Source: Desulfobacteraceae bacterium (GTDB lineage: Bacteria > Desulfobacterota > Desulfobacteria > Desulfobacterales > Desulfobacteraceae). From it: 60,363 nucleotides of DNA. Both the position numbers and the translations under genes were made by a program. Of this stretch, positions 8,859 to 18,581 are shown one piece after another. How positions within the stretch are numbered: the first letter of the stretch is position 1; the number at the start of each line of letters is the position of its first letter. The stretch is taken from assembly GCA_016743945.1 (NCBI GenBank), contig JADGFI010000037.1, positions 1 through 60,363 of the forward strand, given 5' to 3'. The notes beneath the pieces are model-generated. The model was not told the DNA's origin. It was given only the letters and a program-made list of their open reading frames with translations, and did not search any database.

Positions 8859-9869
8859 CTAACGGGTGTGACGGATACGCGGATTGATAATTCCATACAA
8901 AATATCCACCCCTAGGTTTACAAAAATAATCAAGGTGGCAATGATGAGAATCCCCCCCTGGATGGACGGGTAATCCCGCCGTCTTATGGATTCAAGAATC
9001 CATTTTCCCACTCCGGGCCAGGCAAAAATCGTTTCGGTCAGGATGGCACCGGCAAGAAGAACACCGGTTTGAAGGCCAATGACCGTAATAACCGGGATCA
9101 TTGCATTCCTCAGGGCATGGACCATTATAACCCGGCTTGGGGACAGACCTTTTGCTTTTGCAGTTCTGACATAATCTTCCTTTAAAACTTCCAGCATAGA
9201 GGAGCGTGTCATCCTGGCAAACACTGCCAGTGGAATGGTCCCCAGAACGATTGCGGGCAAAATTAAATGACTTAGGGCAGATTTAAAAGCGCCGGGTTCA
9301 TCGGAATAAAAGGCGTCTATGAGCATAAAACCGGTGTCTGCATCCACCCAGAAAAGAGCGGATATCCTTCCAGAGACAGGTGTCCACCCCAGATGCACGG
9401 AAAAGAACAGAATCATTAGAAGTCCCCACCAGAAAATCGGCATGGAATATCCTGTCAAAGAGACTCCCATGACGGTATGGTCAAAAACAGTCCCCCTTTT
9501 GACGCCTGCAATAATGCCTGCGGGAAGCCCGAATATCACTGCGAAAATCATGGCGCAGAAAGAAAGTTCAAGAGTAGCAGGAAAAAGGGTTAAGAATTCT
9601 TCAAGAACAGGTTTCTTTGTGACAAAGGATTTGCCTAAATCCCCTTGAAAAACATTGCCGATATATCGCAAATATTGCACATAAAGCGGTTTATCCAGAC
9701 CCATTTCAGCTTTCATGGCTGCATGTCGTACAGGATCTATTCCTCTTTCTCCTGCGCGAAGCTCAACCGGGTCCCCGGGAATCAAGTGAATCAGGGAGAA
9801 TGTCAGGAGTGTTACACCGATAAAGGCAGGAAAAATATGAAAAAATCGTCTGAAAAAGAATTGAATCAT
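8859..9869 (-). CDS. dppB: Dipeptide ABC transporter permease DppB (system 1)
   Basis: 336 aa. It begins with the hallmark MIQFFFRRF hydrophobic helix, then has PGDPVELRAG and the EAA-type loop RTAKAKGLSPSRVIMVHALRN that contacts the ATPase. About six membrane helices. 172 bases separate it from dppA, and that gap contains a stable hairpin (9896-9925). This suggests dppB is expressed below dppA through mRNA processing or partial termination. Confidence 0.92.
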   Translation of the reverse strand: MIQFFFRRFFHIFPAFIGVTLLTFSLIHLIPGDPVELRAGERGIDPVRHAAMKAEMGLDKPLYVQYLRYIGNVFQGDLGKSFVTKKPVLEEFLTLFPATLELSFCAMIFAVIFGLPAGIIAGVKRGTVFDHTVMGVSLTGYSMPIFWWGLLMILFFSVHLGWTPVSGRISALFWVDADTGFMLIDAFYSDEPGAFKSALSHLILPAIVLGTIPLAVFARMTRSSMLEVLKEDYVRTAKAKGLSPSRVIMVHALRNAMIPVITVIGLQTGVLLAGAILTETIFAWPGVGKWILESIRRRDYPSIQGGILIIATLIIFVNLGVDILYGIINPRIRHTR

Positions 9870-9895
9870 AGTGGCATCACATTTTTATTATTAAT

Positions 9896-9925
9896 GGCGG
9901 TACAGCAAAATATTTTTGTACCGCC
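9896..9925 (-). promoter_or_regulatory. Intercistronic stem-loop between dppA and dppB
   Basis: Perfect 9-bp arms (GGCGGTACA 9896-9904 and TGTACCGCC 9917-9925), with further A/T pairing inside the 12-base loop. On the minus strand it is followed by a mixed A/T stretch, not a clean U-run, so it looks more like an mRNA-stabilising or attenuating element than a full terminator. Confidence 0.55.
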
Positions 9926-10041
9926 CTTAATTTATATGAAAATCCGGCCAGGACACTGCAATTATAAGAATCCCATTCTTCGTTGTGGCGAGAGCAAACA
10001 CCCGTACTCCGGCCATGCCGGTTATTGAAATAGGGCATTGA

Positions 10042-11637
10042 TTATTTTAGATCAACACCGTAGAAAACGTGTCCACCAAAGGGATCAATTTTATACCCCA
10101 CCACATTTTTGCTCATGGGTTCATATACGACTGAATGGGCAATGGTCACCCAGGGCGCCTGCTCTTTAAAGATAAGCTGAGCTTCTTCATAGAGTCTTGT
10201 CCTCTCTTTGGGATCGGAAGTCTGTTTTGCTTTCATGAGAAGATCATTAAACGGTTTGTAACACCACATGGCTCTATTACCGGAACCCACTGCATCACAT
10301 CCCAGGAGAACCGCAAGGAAGTTGTCTGGATCACCATTATCACCGGTCCATCCCAACAGAACGGTTGAATGCTCACCCGCTTTTGAGCGTTTGAGGTATT
10401 CACCCCATTCATAGGAAATAATTTTTGCTTTAACACCAACCTTTGACCAGTCTTCCTGAATAATTTCAGCCATTCTTCTTGCATTGGGGTTGTAAGGACG
10501 CTGTACCGGCATTGCCCAGATATCGGTTTCAAACCCATTGGGATAACCTGCTTGGGCAAGAAGTTTTTTTGCTGCAGCAACATCATAGTCATAATCTTTT
10601 ACACTGTTATTATAGGACCATATTGTCGGTGGAATCGGATTTTTGGCAATTTTGCCGGATCCCTGGAATACGGCATCCATGATGGCTTGTTTGTTAATGG
10701 CCAGGCTTAATGCCTGGCGAACTTTAACATTCTGGAATTCTTTTACTGTTGTATTAAACGCAAGATAACCAACATTTAACCCTTCCTTTTCCATCAGATT
10801 AATATCTGTATCTTTTTTCATGGCTGCAAGGTCTGCGGGGTTTGGGTATGGCATGAGATGGGCTTCACCTGCTTTGAGTTTTGCATAGCGGACAGATGCA
10901 TCCGGTGTAATTGAGAAAACAAGTTTGTCAATTTTCGCCCGGCCTTGCCAATATGTATCATGGGCAAGGTATCTGATGGTGGAGTCTTTCTGGTAGGAAA
11001 CAAAGACAAAGGGTCCGGTTCCAACAGGCTTTTGATCAAATTCGTCAAGGGTTTCCGCTTTTATCATATTTTCTGCATACTCTGCTGAATGGATGGAACC
11101 AAGGGGCATTGCCATGTTGGCAATAAAGGGGGCTTCAGGTCTGGTTAAATGAAAAATAACGGTGTAATCATCTTTTTTTTCAATACTGCTGATAAGCGCA
11201 CCCATGCTCATGGATTCGAAATATTCATATGCCCCGCCCGATATTTTATGGTAGGGGTGATTCTTATCCTTTTGCCGCATAAAAGAAAAAATAACATCAT
11301 CTGCATTAAACTGACGACTGGGTTTGAAAAAGGAGGTTGTGTGAAAATCGACACCTTTTCTTAAATGGAAGGTATAGGTTTTGCCATCTGCAGATATATC
11401 CCAGGACGTTGCAAGACCGGGAATAACATTTGTTCCCCCATGTTCAAACATTGATAGTTTATCAAAAAGCTGTCTGGCTGAAGCATCAAAGGTGGTTCCT
11501 GCCGTGTAGAGCGAAGGGGTGAATCCTTCAGGGCTTCCCTCTGAACAGTATACAAAGGTTTTGGCCTGAACAGATACAGCAAGCATGCTGCACATAATAG
11601 TAAAACTTGCGATGGATAAAATTTTACGCCATTTCAT
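10042..11637 (-). CDS. dppA: Periplasmic dipeptide-binding protein DppA (system 1)
   Basis: 531 aa. The start at 11637 is set by GAGGAGG 8 bases upstream; an in-frame ATG at 11679 has no such site. A signal peptide covers residues 1-25 (ends SVQAKT). The mature protein matches E. coli DppA closely from memory: FVYCSEGSPEGFTPSL at its start, DGKTYTFHLRKGV, ITPDASVRYAKL, VQRPYNPNARRMAE and GWTGDNGDPDNF. It captures di- or tripeptides in the periplasm and delivers them to DppBC. First gene of the operon; its promoter lies in the divergent region shared with system 2. Confidence 0.94.
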   Translation of the reverse strand: MKWRKILSIASFTIMCSMLAVSVQAKTFVYCSEGSPEGFTPSLYTAGTTFDASARQLFDKLSMFEHGGTNVIPGLATSWDISADGKTYTFHLRKGVDFHTTSFFKPSRQFNADDVIFSFMRQKDKNHPYHKISGGAYEYFESMSMGALISSIEKKDDYTVIFHLTRPEAPFIANMAMPLGSIHSAEYAENMIKAETLDEFDQKPVGTGPFVFVSYQKDSTIRYLAHDTYWQGRAKIDKLVFSITPDASVRYAKLKAGEAHLMPYPNPADLAAMKKDTDINLMEKEGLNVGYLAFNTTVKEFQNVKVRQALSLAINKQAIMDAVFQGSGKIAKNPIPPTIWSYNNSVKDYDYDVAAAKKLLAQAGYPNGFETDIWAMPVQRPYNPNARRMAEIIQEDWSKVGVKAKIISYEWGEYLKRSKAGEHSTVLLGWTGDNGDPDNFLAVLLGCDAVGSGNRAMWCYKPFNDLLMKAKQTSDPKERTRLYEEAQLIFKEQAPWVTIAHSVVYEPMSKNVVGYKIDPFGGHVFYGVDLK

Positions 11638-11979
11638 GTTCTTTTCCTCCTCGTGTAAATAATTACTTTTAAAAATCATTACAATTGGATTATGAAGCTA
11701 TTGAGATGAAGGTGGAATGATTTAGTGATCTATAAATTCACTGTCCATTTGTTCTTAGTAATGCTGGTAAAACAAGTCAAGGAAAAAAGGCAATTCGCTT
11801 TGCTTTTACCTATTTCTCTTTTGGCGACCAACCAGAAAAAAGAGAAAATACTTACACTTGACCCGATCAACTATATTTGATATTTTCTTGTATTTGAATA
11901 CATAGGTTTTTTTTAAATATTGAAAGGTGGAAAATACGTTGCTTTCAGTATCACTTTTAATTTATAAATGGAGGATAGG
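11638..11979. promoter_or_regulatory. Shared divergent control region of two peptide importers
   Basis: 342 bases with no gene, between two oppositely oriented operons. Visible symmetry: AGTGA (11724-11728) with TCACT (11738-11742), and TGTATT-TG-AATACA at 11889-11902. Either could be an operator. I could not assign a -35/-10 pair with confidence. Confidence 0.45.
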
Positions 11980-13530
11980 ATGAAAAAATTATTGTTGTTG
12001 ACCGCAAGTTTGTTTCTGGTGCTTTCTTTCGCCGTTTCTGCCGGAGCAAAGACAGTGACAGTCGGGCTGGATGCCGATCCGGTATCCCTTGATCCCCACG
12101 TTCAACTGTCAGGCGGCATGCTCCAGTTGTCCCATTGGGTGTTTGACCCCCTTGTCCGCTGGACCCAGGAATTGACCTTTGAGCCCCGCCTGGCAACCCG
12201 CTGGGAACGCTTGGATGAACTGACCATGCGCTTTCATCTGAGAAAAGGCGTGAAATTTCACAGTGGAAACTCCTTTACTGCCAAGGATGTAAAATGGACC
12301 TTTGACCGCATGCGGACGGGTGTGGATTTTAAAGCGCTTCTGGATCCCTTTGAGGGCGTCACCATTGTCGATGATTACACCGTTGATATTAAAACCAAAA
12401 AACCCTATGCCCTTCTTCTCAATATGGCGACCTATTTCTTTGCCATGGACTCAGAGTTTTATACCGGTACCGATACCAACGGACAGCCCAAAGACACTAT
12501 TTTGAAAATTGGTGAATCCTTTGCCTTGAATAATGAATCCGGAACCGGTGCTTTTTTTGTGACCAAGCGGGAGCACGGGATTGTTCTTGAGATGGAGCGG
12601 TTCAAAGATTATTGGGATACCAAATCACCCGGCAATGTGTCAAAATTAATCATCGCCCCCATCAAAGAAAATGCCACACGGGTGGCGGCCCTTCTTTCCG
12701 GAGATGTTGATTTTATTTCTCCTGTTCCTCCCCAGGATTTCAGAAGAATTCACAAGGATGACAAAGTGAAGCTGGTCACCATTTCCGGCGGCCGTATTAT
12801 TACCTTACAGATGAACCAGAACCGTGTTGAAGCCCTTAAGGATGTCAGGGTTCGCCAGGCCATTGTCCATGCTGTCAACAATGCCGGTATTGTAAAAAAG
12901 ATTATGAAGGGGACTGCAACCGTTGCAGCCCAGCAGGGTCCCAGGGGATATGCCGGTTATAAAGAAGCTCTCAAACCCCGGTATGACCTGGCCAAAGCCA
13001 AGGCCCTCATGAAAGAAGCCGGCTATGCAAAGGGGTTTGAAGTTACCATGATGGCCCCAAACAACCGCTATGTGAACGATGCCAAGATTGCCGAAGCAAC
13101 TGCCCAGATGCTGGGGAAAATTGGTATCAAGGTGAACCTGAAAACCATGCCCAAGGCCCAGTACTGGAACGAATTTGATGCCAGAGCCGCCGATATGATG
13201 CTGATTGGCTGGCATTCAGATACAGAGGATTCCGGTAATTTCTCCGAATTTTTAATGATGTGCGAGAACAAGGAAACCGGATACGGCGCGTATAACAGCG
13301 GGTATTGCAACCCGAAAGTAGACGAGCTGACAGTGGCTGCCCAGTCTGAAACCGATCTTGAAAAAAGGGCTGCCATACTCCAGGAAATAGAGCAGATTCT
13401 TTATGACGAAGGAGCCTTCGTCCCCTACCACTGGCAAAACCATTCCTACGGCGCCAAAAAGAATCTCCAGGTGAAACCGATAATCAATGCAATGAACTAC
13501 CCCTATTTCGGTGACATGGTCGTCAAATAG
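11980..13530 (+). CDS. Periplasmic peptide-binding protein, family 5 (system 2)
   Basis: 516 aa. ATG 11980 follows GGAGGAT (11970-11976); the in-frame ATG 11968 lies before that site. The signal peptide is MKKLLLLTASLFLVLSF...SAGAKT (about 25 residues). Family-5 hallmarks: DADPVSLDPHVQ at the mature N-terminus, MRFHLRKGVKFHSG and VRQAIVHAVN. It differs clearly from the DppA of system 1 (no GDNGDPDNF segment), so the two importers should have different ligands, which could be longer or modified peptides. First gene of a five-gene operon. A strong hairpin follows it. Confidence 0.9.
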   Translation: MKKLLLLTASLFLVLSFAVSAGAKTVTVGLDADPVSLDPHVQLSGGMLQLSHWVFDPLVRWTQELTFEPRLATRWERLDELTMRFHLRKGVKFHSGNSFTAKDVKWTFDRMRTGVDFKALLDPFEGVTIVDDYTVDIKTKKPYALLLNMATYFFAMDSEFYTGTDTNGQPKDTILKIGESFALNNESGTGAFFVTKREHGIVLEMERFKDYWDTKSPGNVSKLIIAPIKENATRVAALLSGDVDFISPVPPQDFRRIHKDDKVKLVTISGGRIITLQMNQNRVEALKDVRVRQAIVHAVNNAGIVKKIMKGTATVAAQQGPRGYAGYKEALKPRYDLAKAKALMKEAGYAKGFEVTMMAPNNRYVNDAKIAEATAQMLGKIGIKVNLKTMPKAQYWNEFDARAADMMLIGWHSDTEDSGNFSEFLMMCENKETGYGAYNSGYCNPKVDELTVAAQSETDLEKRAAILQEIEQILYDEGAFVPYHWQNHSYGAKKNLQVKPIINAMNYPYFGDMVVK

Positions 13531-13567
13531 TTGTGACATAAGTATTTCGTATTAAAACGCTGCCCTC

Positions 13568-13598
13568 AAGTCCCGGGAGGAAAATCCTTCCGGGACTT
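13568..13598 (+). promoter_or_regulatory. Intercistronic stem-loop between binding protein and permease (system 2)
   Basis: 14-bp stem (13568-13581 with 13585-13598, one G-T pair) closed by a 3-base AAA loop, followed by TGGGGG and not by a U-run. It lies 37 bases past the binding-protein stop, the same position in the operon as the hairpin of system 1. It probably protects the upstream mRNA or partly terminates transcription. Confidence 0.6.
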
Positions 13599-13633
13599 TG
13601 GGGGTACTTAAATTTGGAAAAATAAGAAAAAAC

Positions 13634-14620
13634 ATGTTTGCATTTATTTTACGCAGAATCCTCCAGGCGGTGCTTGTCATGCTCGTCATCAGCTTGGCGG
13701 TATTTGCCATAAAAAATCAATTTGGAGATCCTGTCCGGGATCTGGTCGGCGAACGGGTCACCCCGGAAGAACGTTCCCAGATCGCCGAAAAAATGGGCCT
13801 CAACGACCCCTTCTTCACCCAATACGGCCGGTTTGTAAGAGATGCGGTTACCAAGGGGGACCTGGGAAGATCTTTCTTATACAACAAACCCAATCTTGAG
13901 GTGATCATTGCCCATGCCCCTGCCACCATTGAGCTGGTCTTCGGCACTGCCCTGATCATCATTGTGATTTCTCTTCCCCTTGGGATCTATTGCGCGCTGT
14001 GGCCCAGGCGTTTTTTATCCCGTTTTACCATGAGCTTTTCCACTCTGGGGGTCTCCATGCCCGTGTTTTTAACGGCCATTCTGCTCATTTATTTGTTTGC
14101 GGTCCATTGGCAGGTGCTGCCCTCCTATGGGAGGGGGGAAACCGTGGATCTCTTCGGTAAGGGATATTGGCATACGGGTTTGCTCACCATTGACGGGCTC
14201 AAACATCTGATTTTGCCTTGTGTCTCTTTATCAACCCTGATGCTGCCCCTGTTTATTCGTTTGATTCGCTCGGAGATGATGGAAGTTATGGAAACCGAAT
14301 ATATCAAATATGCCTGGGCCAAGGGCTTGGCTCCTTCAAGGGTTTGGCTGGTCCATGCCTTTAAAAATACCTTGCTCCCTGTGATAACGGTGTTCGGGGT
14401 CCAGATAGGTATCATGTTTGCCTTTACTCTTTTGACCGAATTGGTGTTCCAATGGCCGGGTATGGGGTTTATGTTTCTAGAAGCTGTGAACCGGGCGGAT
14501 CTGTCGCTGCTCATCGCCTATATGGTGGTGGTTGCAGCTTTGTTTGTATTTGTCAATACGGTTGTGGATATCCTTTATGGATTCATCAATCCCACCGTTA
14601 GAATAACAGGGACAAAATGA
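13634..14620 (+). CDS. Peptide ABC transporter permease, DppB/OppB type (system 2)
   Basis: 328 aa counted from ATG 13634, which gives the standard N-terminus MFAFILRRILQAVLVM. The longer frame from 13598 would begin inside the hairpin. The Shine-Dalgarno is weak (AAGAA). DppB marks: FGDPVRDLVGERVTPE, the cytoplasmic EAA-type loop YAWAKGLAPSRVWLVHAFKN and a C-terminal DILYGFINPTVR. About six membrane helices. Its stop overlaps the next start by 4 bases (ATGA), so the two permeases are translationally coupled. Confidence 0.9.
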   Translation: MFAFILRRILQAVLVMLVISLAVFAIKNQFGDPVRDLVGERVTPEERSQIAEKMGLNDPFFTQYGRFVRDAVTKGDLGRSFLYNKPNLEVIIAHAPATIELVFGTALIIIVISLPLGIYCALWPRRFLSRFTMSFSTLGVSMPVFLTAILLIYLFAVHWQVLPSYGRGETVDLFGKGYWHTGLLTIDGLKHLILPCVSLSTLMLPLFIRLIRSEMMEVMETEYIKYAWAKGLAPSRVWLVHAFKNTLLPVITVFGVQIGIMFAFTLLTELVFQWPGMGFMFLEAVNRADLSLLIAYMVVVAALFVFVNTVVDILYGFINPTVRITGTK

Positions 14621-15534
14621 AAAAATTACAGCAATTTAAAGAATCGTATTTTTTATACGCTTTTAAACGGGACAAGGTTGCCATATCAAGCTTTGTTGTC
14701 CTGGCGATATTTCTTATCCTGGCAATTGCCGCTCCCTGGATTTCTCCCATGAATCCCTATGATGCAGCCAGCATTGATCTCATGGATTCTGAAATTCCGC
14801 CCATGTGGATGGCAGACGGGTCTTCCCAGTTTCCCCTGGGTACGGACAACATGGGCCGGGACATGCTTTCCACCATGTTCTACGGATTGCGGACCTCCAT
14901 CATCATAGGGATTGGCGCTGTTGCCATCCAGGGGTTTATAGGGGTGGTGCTGGGGCTCATGGCCGGGTATATGGGGAAAAAAACCGATGCCATCATCATG
15001 CGCATTGCAGATATTCAGTTTTCGTTCCCCTATCTGATGATGGCCATTCTCATGAGCGCTATTTTTCAGGTGGTGTTTGGGCTGGGCAGTTTTGAACGTT
15101 TGGCCGTTCCCCTGCTGACCATTATCATAGGGCTTTCCAATTGGCCCATGTTTGCCCGGACCATAAGAGCTTCGGTTATTGGCGAGAAAAACAAGGAATA
15201 TGTGGAAGCCGCCCGGGTGATCGGCCTGCCCAAATGGAGCATCATGTTTCGTCATATTTTGCCCAACTCCCTGACATCGGTGATGGTCATCTCCACTATC
15301 CAGGTAGCCAATGCCGTCATGAGCGAGGCGGCTCTTTCTTTTTTGGGACTTGGCATGCCCGTATCAAGGCCTTCTCTAGGGTCCCTTATCCGCGCTGGTC
15401 AGGAGTTTTTCTTTTCCGGTTCCTGGTGGATCACGGTTTTTCCGGGACTCTGGCTGGTGCTCTTTGTGTTGGTGATAAACCTTTTGGGTGACTGGCTCAG
15501 GGATGTACTTAACCCGAAACTTTACAAAGGATAG
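14617..15534 (+). CDS. Peptide ABC transporter permease, DppC/OppC type (system 2)
   Basis: 305 aa. An N-terminal helix (about 22-45), the family segment PLGTDNMGRDMLST, an EAA-type loop EAARVIGLPKWSIMFRHILPN and the C-terminal LGDWLRDVLNPKL are present. ATGA overlap with the preceding permease gene, and the ATPase gene begins 9 bases after its stop. Partner of the DppB-type subunit in the inner membrane. Confidence 0.9.
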   Translation: MKKLQQFKESYFLYAFKRDKVAISSFVVLAIFLILAIAAPWISPMNPYDAASIDLMDSEIPPMWMADGSSQFPLGTDNMGRDMLSTMFYGLRTSIIIGIGAVAIQGFIGVVLGLMAGYMGKKTDAIIMRIADIQFSFPYLMMAILMSAIFQVVFGLGSFERLAVPLLTIIIGLSNWPMFARTIRASVIGEKNKEYVEAARVIGLPKWSIMFRHILPNSLTSVMVISTIQVANAVMSEAALSFLGLGMPVSRPSLGSLIRAGQEFFFSGSWWITVFPGLWLVLFVLVINLLGDWLRDVLNPKLYKG

Positions 15535-15543
15535 AAATTTACA

Positions 15544-16503
15544 ATGTCTCATCTTTTAGAAGTGCGGGATCTTGAAGTGAAGTTTGCCTTAAGATCCGGC
15601 GATATAACGGCCATAGACGGTGCCAGCTTTACCCTGGACAAGGGAGAGCGGCTGGGAATTGTGGGGGAAAGCGGGGCGGGAAAGTCGGTGACCGGTTTTT
15701 CCATTATCAATCTCATCAGTAAACCGGGGTTTATTTCCAGGGGCAGCATCTATTTTGAGGGAAAAAAGATCAGCGATTATAGTGATTCCCAGATGCGTAA
15801 AATTCGGGGGAATCGGATTTCCATGATCTTTCAGGATCCCATGATGACATTGAACCCGGTGTTTACCGTTGGATTCCAGATGATCGAGACCCTGAGGGCC
15901 CATCAAAAAATTTCAAAATCTGCCGCCAGGATAATTGCCCTGGAAAAATTAAAAAAGGTTCAGATCCCTTCCCCCGAAGAACGTCTGGATCAATATCCCC
16001 ATGAATTGTCCGGTGGCATGCGCCAGCGGATCATCATTGCCATATCCCTGTTGTCAGATCCGGCCATTATCATTGCCGACGAGCCCACAACTGCTCTGGA
16101 TGTGACCATCCAGGCCGAGATAATGGATCTCTTGCAACAGCTTTGTGCGACCGAAAATATGGGGTTGATCCTGATCACCCATGATCTGGGAGTGGTCTCC
16201 CAGGTGACCGAGAAAATCGCCGTCATGTATGCGGGCAAGATCATTGAATTCGGCGCAACCGACCAGGTGGTCCACACCCCGGTTCATCCCTATACCATCG
16301 GCCTCATCGGGTCTATCCCCGGATCCACGGCACCGGGAGAAGAACTTCGGCAGATCCCCGGCATGATGCCGACCCTGAGCAATATCCCCGAGGGGTGTGC
16401 ATTCAATCCCCGGTGTGAATTGTGTGAACCCATCTGTACCCGGGAAACCCCGGTGCTTGAGGAAAAACAAAACGGCATTATGGCAGCCTGCCATATGAAA
16501 TAA
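15544..16503 (+). CDS. Peptide ABC transporter ATP-binding protein, DppD/OppD type (system 2)
   Basis: 319 aa. Walker A GESGAGKSV near residue 40, signature LSGGMRQRIIIAISL, Walker B IIIADEPTTALD and switch LITHDLGVV. The C-terminal domain has GCAFNPRCELCEPIC, the Cys-rich motif of this family. It works with the DppF-type ATPase encoded directly downstream. Confidence 0.9.
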   Translation: MSHLLEVRDLEVKFALRSGDITAIDGASFTLDKGERLGIVGESGAGKSVTGFSIINLISKPGFISRGSIYFEGKKISDYSDSQMRKIRGNRISMIFQDPMMTLNPVFTVGFQMIETLRAHQKISKSAARIIALEKLKKVQIPSPEERLDQYPHELSGGMRQRIIIAISLLSDPAIIIADEPTTALDVTIQAEIMDLLQQLCATENMGLILITHDLGVVSQVTEKIAVMYAGKIIEFGATDQVVHTPVHPYTIGLIGSIPGSTAPGEELRQIPGMMPTLSNIPEGCAFNPRCELCEPICTRETPVLEEKQNGIMAACHMK

Positions 16504-16528
16504 CCGATGAAAGATTATGGGAAATAAC

Positions 16529-17566
<1,038 letters not shown>

Positions 17567-17569
<3 letters not shown>

Positions 17570-17597
17570 GCCCCCATGAATTAGGCCCCCCATTAAT
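17567..17597 (+). repeat. Short tandem duplication at the end of the system 2 ATPase gene
   Basis: TAGGCCCCCATGAAT (17567-17581) is followed by TAGGCCCCCCATTAAT (17582-17597) and a partial third TAGG. The first copy contains the stop codon of the ATPase gene. Likely a replication-slippage product. Confidence 0.6.
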
Positions 17598-17651
17598 TAG
17601 GATAGGAAAGATGTTTGTCAACCTTAACGCGAATGAAAAAAAGGGAACATC

Positions 17652-17855
17652 ATGCCGTTTGTGAATATAAAAGTGACCAATGAAGGGGTCTCGCCAGATC
17701 AAAAAGCTGCGCTTATCCGGGGGGTAACCGATCTTCTTGCCGATGTGCTGGGGAAAAATCCGGCAACAACTGTTGTGGTCATCGAAGAGGTGGATACGGA
17801 CAATTGGGGGATTGCCGGAGAATCCATTACCCTGCGAAGGCAGCGTGAAAAATAA
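17652..17855 (+). CDS. 4-oxalocrotonate tautomerase family protein
   Basis: 67 aa, a standard length for this family. After Met removal it begins PFVNIKVTNEGVSPDQKA, giving the catalytic N-terminal Pro1. The body matches the beta-alpha-beta fold (VTDLLADVLGKNPATTVVVIEEV, DNWGIAGESI). Such enzymes tautomerise enol/keto acids or have related promiscuous activities, and the substrate cannot be read from sequence. The Shine-Dalgarno is AGGGAAC. It sits 82 bases after a peptide importer and overlaps the QueG-like gene by 11 bases, which suggests coupled translation. Confidence 0.88.
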   Translation: MPFVNIKVTNEGVSPDQKAALIRGVTDLLADVLGKNPATTVVVIEEVDTDNWGIAGESITLRRQREK

Positions 17856-18546
17856 AGACTGGCTAAACGAGTGGATGGAAGACCACAGGTTAGCCCTATG
17901 GGGAGCAGCAGACCTTCGGGCTTTTAACACCCCCCTGGATGAAACCGGACAAAAATTTTGCCGGGCGATTTCATGGGCTGTTCCAATGGCCCCTCTTGTA
18001 ATGGCCGGCATTGGGAAGGGTCCAACCCGGGCATATGCAGATGAATATACCCGGGTAAATCATCTAATCAATGAGGTGTCGGTTGACTTGGCGGGTGAAA
18101 TTAGAACCCGGGGCTTTCGATCCCTATCGTTGGCGGCATCTGATCGTACAGATACAATTCACATCAAAGGGGATTTCCCCCACAAAACAGCCGCAACAAG
18201 AGCCGGTATCGGCTGGATAGGACGTCATTGTCAGTTGATCACCCGCCCCTTTGGCTCATGGGTTCGATTGGGAACTGTTTTTACTGATATGACCCTCGCC
18301 TGTGGAACCCCGGTTGAGAAAAATTTTTGCGGCAATTGCAACCGCTGCGTGGACGCCTGCCCAGCAACTGCATTAACCGGCAGGGCCTGGTTTCCGGGCG
18401 TGTCCCGCGACGCCATACTCGCAGCAAAGGCCTGTGATCAATGGAAAAAGCAACATTATTTTCAATATCATAAGGGGCACAATTGCGGGATTTGTTCTGC
18501 TGTTTGTCCCTATGGGTTAAAAGTTTTGAAAAAACTGCAACAATAA
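17845..18546 (+). CDS. QueG-like double [4Fe-4S] cluster protein
   Basis: 233 aa counted from GTG 17845, which has AAGG 4 bases upstream and overlaps the tautomerase stop. ATG 17875 is the alternative. The C-terminal half has two ferredoxin-type clusters, CGNCNRCVDACP and CGICSAVCPYG, and the preceding segment GIGWIGRHCQLITRPFGSWVRLGTV is close to the region before the clusters in epoxyqueuosine reductase QueG (from memory GWIGKH... and the SWxxLG segment). It lacks about 140 residues compared with full QueG, including much of the cobalamin-binding part and the C-terminal repeats. It is therefore probably a relative with a different reductive role. Confidence 0.75.
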   Translation: MKNKDWLNEWMEDHRLALWGAADLRAFNTPLDETGQKFCRAISWAVPMAPLVMAGIGKGPTRAYADEYTRVNHLINEVSVDLAGEIRTRGFRSLSLAASDRTDTIHIKGDFPHKTAATRAGIGWIGRHCQLITRPFGSWVRLGTVFTDMTLACGTPVEKNFCGNCNRCVDACPATALTGRAWFPGVSRDAILAAKACDQWKKQHYFQYHKGHNCGICSAVCPYGLKVLKKLQQ

Positions 18547-18581
18547 CGCAATGCGATTTTTGGAGAACAAGTGAACATAAT

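Noticed and set aside
17845..18546. Epoxyqueuosine reductase QueG proper
   Set aside because: Too short by about 140 residues and missing the C-terminal repeats, so only a QueG-like label is justified.
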